From: Sutcliffiella horikoshii DSM 8719
GTDB lineage: Bacteria > Bacillota > Bacilli > Bacillales > Bacillaceae_I
Length of the DNA stretch: 64,000 nucleotides
Assembly: GCA_001648575.1 (NCBI GenBank)
Contig: LQXN01000057.1
Location: 62,001-126,000 of the forward strand
Direction: 5' to 3'
Shown piece after piece: positions 18,298 to 25,635 of the stretch. The translations under genes and the position numbers were made by a program. The notes under the pieces were generated by a model. It was not told the DNA's origin. It worked only from the letters and a program-made list of their open reading frames with translations, and searched no databases. Position 1 is the first letter of the stretch. Each line of letters starts with the position of its first letter.

Positions 18298-18527
18298 AAC
18301 CTATCTAATATTAAAGATACTATGAGTTTTTTAAATAATCAATATTTTTATTAGGTTTGGTTTCGGGAATAGACCGATCATCCATTTAGATACTATCAAT
18401 TCTATTACCTTAAAGTTTTACCTTAAAGTTCCTCCACCGACAAAAACCGACAAAACACCCCAAAAGACCTATGTCATTACACCTTCTAAAAGACTACAAT
18501 AAGTAGGTACTTTTCATAAATCATGGA

Positions 18528-18612
18528 AAAAGGCAAAACTAGTGAAAGCTAGTGACGCAAAACTAAAGGGACTTAAGTTTGCCTTTGAAGCAGACCAGTT
18601 AGCCAGTTACCC
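18528..18612 (+). ncRNA. Cyclic-di-GMP-I (GEMM) riboswitch
   Basis: The conserved blocks are in order: AAAAAGGCAAA, the GTGAAA tetraloop hairpin, GACGCAAA, CTAAAGGG, a variable hairpin, then GACCAGTTAGCCAGTTACC. This is the GEMM-I aptamer. Downstream, ACCTCC (18619-18624) is complementary to the Shine-Dalgarno GGAGGT (18644-18649) of the next gene, so control is probably on translation. The direction of the switch is not known. Confidence 0.9.
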
Positions 18613-18655
18613 GCACCAACCTCCGTTGATTTATGAGCGAAAAGGAGGTCCTGCT

Positions 18656-18832
18656 ATGAAGGCCGTAAGAAACTTACAGTACTTCTGGCACTCTATGAGG
18701 TCCCATTATTACACTGTCATCGCTGAAGATTGTCTCGACAAGACAATGAAACAGCAGCTAGTGGAAAAAGCGGAATCACATAGGCTGGAAGCAATTCAAT
18801 GCAGAACGAAAATTCAAGATTTAACTTGTTAA
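18656..18832 (+). CDS. 58-residue protein under c-di-GMP riboswitch control
   Basis: Starts MKAVRNLQYFWHSMRSHYY; a hydrophilic, Cys-containing, helical small protein without a signal or membrane segment. AAAAGGAGG lies 7 nt before the ATG at 18656; the frame is open further up, but that part is the riboswitch. A terminator follows at 18862, so the gene is monocistronic. I do not recognise the family. Control by a GEMM-I aptamer suggests a role in the motile-sessile switch or envelope, but that is inference. Confidence 0.85.
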   Translation: MKAVRNLQYFWHSMRSHYYTVIAEDCLDKTMKQQLVEKAESHRLEAIQCRTKIQDLTC

Positions 18833-18861
18833 ACCTTGAGCGACAACTAAGAAGAACAGAT

Positions 18862-18897
18862 AAAAGAGGCCCGGATAATTTCTCGGCCTCTTTGTTT
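18862..18897 (+). terminator. Terminator after the 58-residue gene
   Basis: Stem AAAGAGGCC (18863-18871) with GGCCTCTTT (18885-18893), followed by TGTTT. Confidence 0.85.
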
Positions 18898-18970
18898 ATG
18901 GCTGTTTTTCTATACTTGTTCTTTTTCATAATTGCAATAATCTTTATGAAAAGAGCTTTGTTTATTTCAT

Positions 18971-18998
18971 AAAAAATAGAGGGGTCTCCCCCTCTCTT
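18971..18998 (-). terminator. Terminator of the DUF4064 gene
   Basis: On the minus strand, GAGGGGG and CCCCTC arms around GAGA, followed by ATTTTTT. Confidence 0.8.
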
Positions 18999-19006
18999 CT
19001 TAAAAT

Positions 19007-19435
19007 TTAGATATATGGTTGTTCTGTTACTTTAGGTTTGCGAGCAAACGCCATGATACCCGCAATCAAGAATAGAAGGGCTGGTATGAATCCAACTCCG
19101 AATGTACCGATTCCGATTACGACTGCAGCCAAAATCAACATGACTCCGGCAAGCACAGGCTTTTTGTTCCCTTTAATAGCAATGATTCCAATTACGCCAA
19201 GAACTAGCGAAATTAGTCCTACAGCTATCCAAATAGGGCCTGCCAATGCCACTAAGTCCATGAATTCTGCCATATCTACTCCTTGTGCCGCAGGGTCAGC
19301 TGCCGCTTCTTCCTCCACCATCCGTAAAAATTCAGGATCAGACATCCCAAAGTTCATCAGTAACCCAACCAATGCTGTAAGTCCACTGATAATCACTGCG
19401 ATAACAGCCATTACTATTTCTGCTGTACGTTTCAT
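19007..19435 (-). CDS. DUF4064-like small membrane protein
   Basis: 142 residues, four hydrophobic helices: ~5-28, ~65-85, ~92-110 and ~112-130. An acidic loop (SDPEFLRMVEEEAAADPAAQ) sits between helices 1 and 2. The layout matches the DUF4064 membrane family common in Firmicutes; function unknown. GAGGAGG lies 8 nt before the ATG. It is monocistronic with its own terminator. Confidence 0.8.
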   Translation of the reverse strand: MKRTAEIVMAVIAVIISGLTALVGLLMNFGMSDPEFLRMVEEEAAADPAAQGVDMAEFMDLVALAGPIWIAVGLISLVLGVIGIIAIKGNKKPVLAGVMLILAAVVIGIGTFGVGFIPALLFLIAGIMAFARKPKVTEQPYI

Positions 19436-19741
19436 TTCTTGTTCCTCCTCTATTCTATGTAGTTGTTGATTTTTGCTATATTAGTTTATACGGATTATAC
19501 CCCATGTTAGTTTCATTAAACTTGAAACTGCAAGATGTAATCCTACCAACAAATATTAATTCTATCATGATGACCAGCAGGATAAAATAGTAAAATATTA
19601 TATTATTTTTCCTTTATATTAACTTGGTAAATAAATCCTGTAAATACTATAAAGTACAAACATCTACTTTTTTCTACAGGAATCAAATAAATCTTCTCGT
19701 AAAACTTGCAATTCCACTCGGAAAATGTTGGTTTTTTTGTT
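19436..19741. other. AT-rich intergenic spacer
   Basis: Promoter-proximal region of the minus-strand DUF4064 gene and upstream of the plus-strand micropeptide. No ORF with a ribosome site, no clear repeat and no RNA gene were seen. Confidence 0.5.
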
Positions 19742-19767
19742 GTTTATATCATGTAAATTAAAGGTAT
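19742..19767 (+). promoter_or_regulatory. Possible SigB-type promoter
   Basis: GTTTAT (19742-19747), 14-nt spacer, AGGTAT (19762-19767), one base from the SigB consensus GTTT-N12..15-GGGTAT. It lies 49 nt upstream of the 33-residue ORF. Confidence 0.45.
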
Positions 19768-19815
19768 TTTCTAACTATAGAAGTTTAATCGGAAAAACGT
19801 TTGAGGGGGATTAAA

Positions 19816-19917
19816 ATGAAAATCAAAGTAAGAAGCTGGAGAATGCTGACAGCCCAAGATAAGATGTTCATTCTTAAAGCAATTAGTCGACAATCCCAAG
19901 CCAAAGTCAGTGCCTAA
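19816..19917 (+). CDS. 33-residue basic micropeptide
   Basis: Starts MKIKVRSWRMLTAQDKMF and ends AKVSA. It is basic and amphipathic, with no signal peptide. GAGGGGG lies 6 nt before the ATG, and a SigB-like promoter is 49 nt upstream. Too short for family assignment; I do not recognise it. The good ribosome site and promoter are the only support that it is made. Confidence 0.5.
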   Translation: MKIKVRSWRMLTAQDKMFILKAISRQSQAKVSA

Positions 19918-20040
19918 CCTATAAGCTCCTTAGACAGTACAGGTCACTTCCAACTATCATCCTCTGTTTAATATAGCTACCAGACTTCAACAATCAAGTG
20001 TAAAGCCACCTTTTCTACTTTTTTGACCTGTATACTAATT

Positions 20041-20078
20041 AATGCCAAGAGCCGGAATGATAAACGGCCTTGGCATTT
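20041..20078. terminator. Terminator near the VOC gene
   Basis: Inverted repeat AATGCCAAG...CTTGGCATT (20041-20049 with 20069-20077) plus inner GCCG/CGGC; plus side ends TTTTG, and the minus side runs into ATTAATT. It closes the minus-strand VOC gene and perhaps the micropeptide transcript. Confidence 0.7.
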
Positions 20079-20087
20079 TGTCGTTCT

Positions 20088-20474
20088 CTATTCCTCGTAT
20101 AGTTCAATGGGCAATCCATCGGGGTCAGAAAAGAATGTAAATTTTCTATTGGTATGCTCATCAATTCTTACCTTTTCAACCATTACACCTTTCCCTTCCA
20201 GTTCCTTTTTGACGGAGAAGATATCTGGAGTACTGAATGCAAGATGACGTAGTCCCTGTGCTTCCGGGTAACTTGGTCTGGCAGGTGCATCAGGAAAAGA
20301 AAAAAGCTCCAACTGGGTGCCGCCGGGAAGCTGGAGATCCAGTTTATAGGAATCCCGCTCTTCTCTGTAAACCTCGCGAATAACGGGGAACCCCAACATA
20401 TTGGTATAAAAATGCTTTGATTTTTCATAGTTGGAGCAGATGATGGCAATATGGTGTATTCCGGTCAAATTCAT
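20088..20474 (-). CDS. VOC/glyoxalase family protein (YaeR-like)
   Basis: 128 residues with the two beta-alpha-beta-beta-beta halves of the vicinal oxygen chelate fold. Expected metal ligands are His6/7 (GIHHIAI), Glu in QLELFSF, His in LRHLAFS and Glu in PIELYEE. It is close in length and motifs to small glyoxalase-I-like proteins of the YaeR/SMU1112c group. Substrate unknown; detoxification of an electrophile is a guess. The start at 20474 has AGGGGG 11 nt upstream; an in-frame extension to 20534 has no ribosome site. Confidence 0.85.
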   Translation of the reverse strand: MNLTGIHHIAIICSNYEKSKHFYTNMLGFPVIREVYREERDSYKLDLQLPGGTQLELFSFPDAPARPSYPEAQGLRHLAFSTPDIFSVKKELEGKGVMVEKVRIDEHTNRKFTFFSDPDGLPIELYEE

Positions 20475-20562
20475 TGGAGTGATCCCCCTTTTTTCTAAGA
20501 TTATCAAAGAAAAATAAAAAAGGACAGTTTTCACTATCCTCAGTGTGTAAACCTAGGGCCAT

Positions 20563-20718
20563 TCAGCAATGACCTTTCCCCCCGATATTGATGCTGATAC
20601 CGAAAATATTGATATTGAAATGGTTCTCGCATTTTTTACAATGGTGTTTATCTTTTTGTTTTGGCTTACAGTGCGTTTTGTGGTCATGTTTCGAGCCAAG
20701 GTAGTAATAACATTTCAT
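20563..20718 (-). CDS. 51-residue Cys/His-rich small protein, sporulation-type promoter
   Basis: Starts MKCYYYLGSKHDHKTHC, has HHCKKCENH in the middle and ends GGKGHC: five Cys, eight His and many Lys, followed by an INIFGISINIGG tail. AAAGGAGGTG lies 9 nt before the ATG. The promoter at 20784-20811 resembles SigK type and matches those of the three C1q-like genes next door, so a spore-coat or exosporium role, possibly metal binding or cross-linking, is inferred. The family is not recognised. Confidence 0.7.
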   Translation of the reverse strand: MKCYYYLGSKHDHKTHCKPKQKDKHHCKKCENHFNINIFGISINIGGKGHC

Positions 20719-20783
20719 AATGGTGTGACACCTCCTTTGAAAGATAGTTAGCTTGGATAAATCATTTCTTCTACCTTTTCTAT

Positions 20784-20811
20784 CATTCTATGTAGGTTAT
20801 GGTTGAATGTC
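20784..20811 (-). promoter_or_regulatory. SigK/SigE-type promoter of the 51-residue gene
   Basis: Minus strand: AC (20810-20809), 16-nt spacer, CATAGAATG (20792-20784). SigK -10 is CATAnnnTA with AC near -35; the final TA is TG here. Confidence 0.55.
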
Positions 20812-20891
20812 AGGGCTATTGTCATAATCGTTTGTGGATTTTGATAGATTAATAGTAGAAGGCAGAGAAGATGCCCCTGCCTTAAAAATTA

Positions 20892-21446
20892 TTATCTAAA
20901 CTTTGCTGCCTCAAAACGTGTACTGAAACCAGGCGTATCTAAATCAATAGAACCTGGTGTAGTACTTGTCAAGAACACCTCTACTAAATCACCCGCTTCT
21001 AGTTGAAGCACTGTATTGACGTTGATTGTGTTCACATAACGGAATTGTTGATCAATTTCTGCCCAATAGTCGTTGTCTGCTGCTACACTTACACCATTCA
21101 CACGGATTTCAACACGGACTCGGTAAGGAATGGTACCATCATCAGCTATAAACGTCACCGTTCCAGCAACATAATAGACACCAGATCTGCGAGGAACAAA
21201 CGTAGAATTGTTAGAGTTGTAGATATCACCAATATCGAATTGCTCATTTTGAAATAGTACTTTATAGAAAGTATCCACATCAGCAATTGTTTGAGGTTCC
21301 GTATTTACTGCGCGGAAAGCATCTGTTTCACGGTTGTCATCACCATTGCCATCATTACATTTCACTTTGATATTGATGTCTGTTTTACATTTTTGCACAT
21401 GATTTGCTGCATGGTTGTTGGAGCTGTATTTATAAAAGCATGCCAT
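20892..21446 (-). CDS. C1q/BclA-like jelly-roll spore surface protein, paralogue 1
   Basis: 184 residues. An N-terminal ~45-residue Lys/Cys/Asn-rich leader (DINIKVKCNDGNG) is followed by a beta-sandwich domain with FDIGDIYN, FVPRRSGVYYVAGTVTF, RVRVEIRVNGVSVAADNDYW and LQLEAGDLVEVFLTST, the pattern of C1q/TNF-like domains such as the BclA C-terminus. There is no collagen-like stretch. GGAGGTG lies before the ATG and CATAGAATA (21542-21534) supports mother-cell sporulation expression. The next two minus-strand genes are paralogues. Likely exosporium or outer coat; exact role unknown. Confidence 0.75.
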   Translation of the reverse strand: MACFYKYSSNNHAANHVQKCKTDINIKVKCNDGNGDDNRETDAFRAVNTEPQTIADVDTFYKVLFQNEQFDIGDIYNSNNSTFVPRRSGVYYVAGTVTFIADDGTIPYRVRVEIRVNGVSVAADNDYWAEIDQQFRYVNTINVNTVLQLEAGDLVEVFLTSTTPGSIDLDTPGFSTRFEAAKFR

Positions 21447-21533
21447 TATTTTTCACCTCCTTTAAAAGGGGAATGGGGAAGCACCTTATCTTGTATCTGG
21501 TATTCCGGGCATCTTGTCCTCTATTTTCTCTAC

Positions 21534-21542
21534 TATTCTATG
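21534..21542 (-). promoter_or_regulatory. SigK-type -10 element, paralogue 1
   Basis: CATAGAATA on the minus strand, a perfect CATAnnnTA, 88 nt before the start codon. A clear AC at the -35 was not seen. Confidence 0.5.
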
Positions 21543-21592
21543 TTTCTAAATGGAGTTTGACTGGGGATATGAAGGAGGATAATCGTACAATT

Positions 21593-22135
21593 TTAAAATT
21601 TAGAAGCTTCAAAACGAGTACTATAGGCTGGTTGAGTCTCAAAGTTTATCTGTATTGCACCCGGTGTGGTGCTTGTGAGGAATACTTCTACCAAATCACC
21701 TGCTTCTAACTGCAGAATTGTTGCCACATTGATAGTGTTCACCAAAAACCCTTCGCCCCAGTAATCATTATCCGCTGCCACGCTGACACCGTTCACATGA
21801 ATTTCAACCCGGACACGGTAAGGGTCCTCAATGTTATCAGGAAAGAAAGTAACCGTTCCTGCTACATAATAAATACCATCTTCCACAGGAACAAAAGTAG
21901 AGGTATTTGCATTGTAAATGTCACCAATATCAAACTGCTCTTCCTGAAACAAAACTTTATATTGTTCCCCGATGACATCAACCCGCTGAGTTGCATTATT
22001 GACTGCCCTGAACGCAGCTGAATCTTGTCCTTGATTACCATCTCCGCAATTCACCTTAATATTGATACTCTTATCAACTTTCTTGGAATGAGTGTTCTGC
22101 ATATTATCTTCGTTCTTATAATAAAAGTTTTTCAT
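21593..22135 (-). CDS. C1q/BclA-like jelly-roll spore surface protein, paralogue 2
   Basis: 180 residues, same layout as paralogue 1: a short leader with SINIKVNCGDGNQGQ, then FDIGDIYNANTSTFVPVEDG, RVRVEIHVNGVSVAADNDYW and LQLEAGDLVEVFLTSTTPG. Identity to paralogue 1 is high through the jelly roll and low in the leader. GGAGGTG lies 13 nt before the ATG. The promoter at 22169-22195 has both SigK boxes. Tandem duplication is evident. Confidence 0.75.
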   Translation of the reverse strand: MKNFYYKNEDNMQNTHSKKVDKSINIKVNCGDGNQGQDSAAFRAVNNATQRVDVIGEQYKVLFQEEQFDIGDIYNANTSTFVPVEDGIYYVAGTVTFFPDNIEDPYRVRVEIHVNGVSVAADNDYWGEGFLVNTINVATILQLEAGDLVEVFLTSTTPGAIQINFETQPAYSTRFEASKF

Positions 22136-22168
22136 TTAAACCATTTCACCTCCTCTCATCTCCCCTAT

Positions 22169-22195
22169 TATTCTATGAAAAATCACAAAAAGTGT
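22169..22195 (-). promoter_or_regulatory. SigK-type promoter, paralogue 2
   Basis: AC (22195-22194), 16-nt spacer, CATAGAATA (22177-22169) on the minus strand. Confidence 0.6.
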
Positions 22196-22275
22196 GAGGA
22201 AGGAGCAAATCATATTTTCCACACTATCGCCATATAAGTAGGTATAACTTTTTAATTATTGGAGGCTACTGGAAC

Positions 22276-22548
22276 ATGTGGTTGATTGTTATGGGGGTAA
22301 TGTTTTTGTTTTTTCTAATTCAAGGGAATATATGGGGGATAATCACCATTATCCTTTTAACAGTCGTTTTTCTCCCTGGCCTCAGCGGTACGAAAGTATT
22401 TAGAAAGCTCCAGGAAACAAATGATACAACAAAGGAGGAACGATACAAACAAGGGGATATTTACGGCTTTTATACCAACCCTATTGCTCTTCGCCAACAA
22501 AAAAAGGAACGGGAATTACTTGAACGCCAGGGCAGGGAAAGGATATAA
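22276..22548 (+). CDS. 90-residue membrane protein, unknown
   Basis: Two adjacent hydrophobic helices in residues ~2-45 (WLIVMGVMFLFFLIQG then IWGIITIILLTVVFLPG), followed by a charged cytoplasmic tail (KERELLERQGRERI). GGAGG lies 10 nt before the ATG. It is the only plus-strand gene in the spore-surface cluster and overlaps no other real frame. It ends 11 nt from the end of paralogue 3. I do not recognise the family. Confidence 0.65.
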   Translation: MWLIVMGVMFLFFLIQGNIWGIITIILLTVVFLPGLSGTKVFRKLQETNDTTKEERYKQGDIYGFYTNPIALRQQKKERELLERQGRERI

Positions 22549-22558
22549 AAAAACGACA

Positions 22559-23116
22559 TTAAAACTTTGCGGCTTCAAATCGAGTGCTTAAACCGTTTAT
22601 CGGTACGTCAGCTTCAACCTGGCCAGAGGTGGAGCTTGTAACAAAGATTTCAACAAGATCACCCGCCTGCAAATTCAAAATGGTGGATGTTTGGATGACA
22701 TTCAACCGCAAAAGCCCTCCGGCAAGCGGACCAAAGAAATCGTTGTCCGCCGCAACCGTCTCCCCGTTCACACGGATCTCAACTCGTACACGATAATCAA
22801 TTTCCGTATCATCCGGAAAAAAAGAAATCAGCCCAGAAACATAATAGACCCCTTCTTCACGCGGTACTAGAGTGGAAGTATTAACATTGTAGATATTCCC
22901 TATGTCAAACTGCTCGTTTTGGAAAAAAATCTTATACGGGGTATCCGCTTCTATCGAGAATGTATTCGTTTTAGTAGCGCGAAAAGCTGCCGTTTCATTC
23001 CTATCCCCGCCACCATTGCAGTTGATGGTGATGTCAATATTCTTCCCTGGCTTTTTGGCATTCTGACCGTATATGCTATTGGAAAAGTTTTCGATGTTTT
23101 TGTAATAACGTATCAT
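22559..23116 (-). CDS. C1q/BclA-like jelly-roll spore surface protein, paralogue 3
   Basis: 185 residues. Leader with NIDITINCNGGGDRN, then FDIGNIYNVNTSTLVPREEG, RVRVEIRVNGETVAADNDFF and LNLQAGDLVEIFVTSS. It is the most divergent of the three. GGGGGTG lies before the ATG and CATAAAATA (23179-23171) upstream fits a SigK -10. It probably joins the other two on the spore surface. Confidence 0.75.
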   Translation of the reverse strand: MIRYYKNIENFSNSIYGQNAKKPGKNIDITINCNGGGDRNETAAFRATKTNTFSIEADTPYKIFFQNEQFDIGNIYNVNTSTLVPREEGVYYVSGLISFFPDDTEIDYRVRVEIRVNGETVAADNDFFGPLAGGLLRLNVIQTSTILNLQAGDLVEIFVTSSTSGQVEADVPINGLSTRFEAAKF

Positions 23117-23170
23117 ACAGATTCACCCCCTTTATTAAATAAAGATCCATTGGTACTCTATTTTCTCTAT

Positions 23171-23179
23171 TATTTTATG
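23171..23179 (-). promoter_or_regulatory. SigK-type -10 element, paralogue 3
   Basis: CATAAAATA on the minus strand, in the same sequence setting (TAATAGAGAAAATAGAG follows) as at paralogue 1. Confidence 0.5.
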
Positions 23180-23239
23180 TGAGATTTTCGAGAATGCGTG
23201 GGTGGATGACTACGGCTTTAGAATTTCTAGATGAAAGCA

Positions 23240-23274
23240 CAAAAAGGCACAGGGAATGTTCCTCCCTGTGCCTA
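23240..23274 (-). terminator. Terminator of the yhf-type operon
   Basis: AGGCACAGGGA (23245-23255) pairs with TCCCTGTGCCT (23263-23273); the minus strand continues TTTTTGTGC. Confidence 0.85.
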
Positions 23275-23277
23275 AAA

Positions 23278-24462
23278 TCAGAATAAATTTAGAAAGCTCT
23301 CTCCATACTCAGGTTTGTCCACTTCCATATATTCTGCAATGGTCGCAGCAAGATCAGCCATCGTTTTTCTTGTGCCAAAGTCAACCGGGGAGACACCCTC
23401 TCCTACAATAAGAACCGGTGTCTGTTCACGTGTATGGTTGGAATGGCCGATGGTCGGATCGTTTCCATGGTCGGCGGTGATGATCAGTAACTCCCCTTTT
23501 CCTAAAGTAGGGATGAACTCAGAAAGAAAACGATCCACCTCTTCCAATACTTCTTTGTACCATTTGCTGTCCTCTTTGTGGCCGGCGAGGTCTGTTTCCT
23601 GGACATTCACGAGGAAGAGGGCATCTTCTTTCGTTGAGTTGTACTTGTCTTGGAATTGACGTAACACCTCTTTTGTTTCGACCACACCGTCTGCATACCC
23701 TTCCGCTTGGATGACATCTGCTGTTTTCCCTATTCGAAAGACTGGCAGCCCCTTTTTTTCTGCAAGATATGCAAGCTGTTTGGTGCTGTCTACTCCATAG
23801 CCGAGGTGCAACACACGGTACCCCGGGCCGTACACCTTTGCTTTAGGTGAGTCCACTCCCCATTGTCCCGGATTTTTTTCATGTACGGTGGAGAGGATGA
23901 TTTCTTTGGTGGTGGTAGTGTTGCCGAATATGATGACCCTGCTTGTATCCACATTGCTTCGCACCACTTTTCCAATCTCACAGGCATCCTCAAAAGTAAT
24001 CTGATTGAGGTCGCATACCACGTTGATGATATTACCGAGCTGAGATTCGAGATTATCACCAATGACCACGGAATTCTCCACTAAAAGAACAGGTACACCA
24101 TCTAATGGATACTCCACTTTATACTCGCTTGCTTCCAATGCAGCCTTCAGTCCAGGAGATATATCCTTCATCAATCTCTCTTGCGGTCTGCCTGGTTTGC
24201 TCCCCATCAGCTCTTGATGACCCATATAAGTGTCTGCTCCATAATGGGCAAGATTGCTTTTTCCATGGGCAGCAGTCGGGACACCAGTTCCATCCACTAA
24301 TTTCTCAAGTCCGAGACGGTAAAGGTTAGGAATCTTCAAATCTACCGTTTCACGAATGCTTTTATACGTGTTCGCTTCCGCATCCTCGGGTTTGACAGTC
24401 TTACAATCTTCCATTGCACCAACACCAAAACCATCCAGAATCAATAATGTGACTTTCTTCAT
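23278..24462 (-). CDS. yhfW: YhfW homologue, phosphopentomutase-like metalloenzyme
   Basis: 394 residues of the alkaline-phosphatase/phosphopentomutase fold. Metal-site motifs are LDGFGVG (residues 8-14), ADTYMGHQELMG (~75-86, with the Thr that is phosphorylated in DeoB) and ADHGNDPTIGHSNHTRE near 325. The order and spacing match DeoB, but the gene sits in a yhf operon rather than with nucleoside genes, so it is the YhfW type whose substrate is unknown. It is the last gene, 3 nt after yhfX, and is followed by a terminator. Confidence 0.85.
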   Translation of the reverse strand: MKKVTLLILDGFGVGAMEDCKTVKPEDAEANTYKSIRETVDLKIPNLYRLGLEKLVDGTGVPTAAHGKSNLAHYGADTYMGHQELMGSKPGRPQERLMKDISPGLKAALEASEYKVEYPLDGVPVLLVENSVVIGDNLESQLGNIINVVCDLNQITFEDACEIGKVVRSNVDTSRVIIFGNTTTTKEIILSTVHEKNPGQWGVDSPKAKVYGPGYRVLHLGYGVDSTKQLAYLAEKKGLPVFRIGKTADVIQAEGYADGVVETKEVLRQFQDKYNSTKEDALFLVNVQETDLAGHKEDSKWYKEVLEEVDRFLSEFIPTLGKGELLIITADHGNDPTIGHSNHTREQTPVLIVGEGVSPVDFGTRKTMADLAATIAEYMEVDKPEYGESFLNLF

Positions 24463-24465
24463 CGA

Positions 24466-25629
24466 TTACAGCCCCCTTTTCTGGAAATAGACAACTTCAG
24501 GGCTAGATGTGCGAACCCCTCGGACAAATGCCACATGTGCACGTGTGACAAAAATTTGGGTGCGGAAAGCGTACACCACAGTATCCCCGACGTTCATGTT
24601 CTCCCTTTTCTCAAGAGCCCCGTAATAGTCGATGTTCTCAGGAGAAACAAGTGCTGTCTTTGCGCGCTGAGTAAGAAGCGTTGTTTCTTCACTTCCATAT
24701 AGAGCAGATTCCATATTCCCTCTCGCGTAAAACCCGCCTGCAATGGTATAGGCAAAATCTTGGTCCATATGAGAAATTTCAGAGACGTACACCATGGATG
24801 GGACTTCTGCAAGATCTTCCCTAAACGCGTGCAACGGGGTAGTCCCTGTTATGGCATGGCCAGGCTCTCCGTGTGTCACACCTTTCTTTTTTAAAAGGGG
24901 CATGGTATAGCAACTTGTGGCACTTGGAGCGTTCACCTGGAGGACTTCGAGATTATGCTGTTCCAAAATGGACTTTGCTTTACTAAGCGTCTGAATATTG
25001 GAGGTAAAGTCCATACCATCCTTCTCTTCATTCAGTTGAAAGACCGGAAAACTCGTGATCCCGATTACCCTGATCCCCGGTAGCGTAATGAGTCGCTTGA
25101 TTTCATCCTCCAGTTCTTTTAAAAGAAACCCGCCGAACTGACCTGGGAACACCTGATCAGAAGGTTTGATGACCCTTAAGATGACATCCTGCCTTCTTTC
25201 AAGCTCCATAGCGGCATTTGATAATTGTTGTGCCCTTTCATATGAAAATAACGTGACCACTTCTGGTTGGAGCTCATCAAGCATATACTTCCACTGGCTG
25301 TTGGAAGGCTGGACAAGATGGCCCAGGTTTCCGATCCGGCAACCGCCGCTCTTTAGTATGGCTGCCTCATCAATATCCACTCCTACAGCTTTTCCAATCC
25401 CATTCTGCTCGATGATCTGCCCAATAAACGGGCTTCTTCCTAATTGTTTGGTCATATAATAGAGCGTTATACCATGTTTGGAAGCAGAGCGTGAGAGTGC
25501 TTGGACATTTTCTTCGATCTGGTCCAGATCCAACACATAAGTATTGGCTGGAATATCGCCATTTCGATGAAGCAAGGTCGCGGTCCTCACCAGCTCCTCA
25601 TTTCTTTTCAGTGTCATATCAAGAAACAT
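24466..25629 (-). CDS. yhfX: YhfX homologue, PLP-dependent alanine-racemase-fold enzyme
   Basis: 387 residues. The N-terminal barrel of the alanine racemase/D-threonine aldolase type starts YVLDLDQIEENVQAL, with the PLP-binding Lys probably in YYMTKQLGR (~60). GVDIDEAAIL and the C-terminal beta domain (NVGDTVVYAFRTQIF) follow. It should be cytoplasmic and act on an amino acid or amine centre; substrate unknown. It lies 6 nt after yhfS. Confidence 0.85.
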   Translation of the reverse strand: MFLDMTLKRNEELVRTATLLHRNGDIPANTYVLDLDQIEENVQALSRSASKHGITLYYMTKQLGRSPFIGQIIEQNGIGKAVGVDIDEAAILKSGGCRIGNLGHLVQPSNSQWKYMLDELQPEVVTLFSYERAQQLSNAAMELERRQDVILRVIKPSDQVFPGQFGGFLLKELEDEIKRLITLPGIRVIGITSFPVFQLNEEKDGMDFTSNIQTLSKAKSILEQHNLEVLQVNAPSATSCYTMPLLKKKGVTHGEPGHAITGTTPLHAFREDLAEVPSMVYVSEISHMDQDFAYTIAGGFYARGNMESALYGSEETTLLTQRAKTALVSPENIDYYGALEKRENMNVGDTVVYAFRTQIFVTRAHVAFVRGVRTSSPEVVYFQKRGL

Positions 25630-25635
25630 GTTTGC

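Noticed and set aside
20569-20751. Plus-strand hydrophobic 60-residue frame
   Set aside because: No ribosome site; it is opposite the 51-residue Cys/His gene, which has a strong site and promoter.
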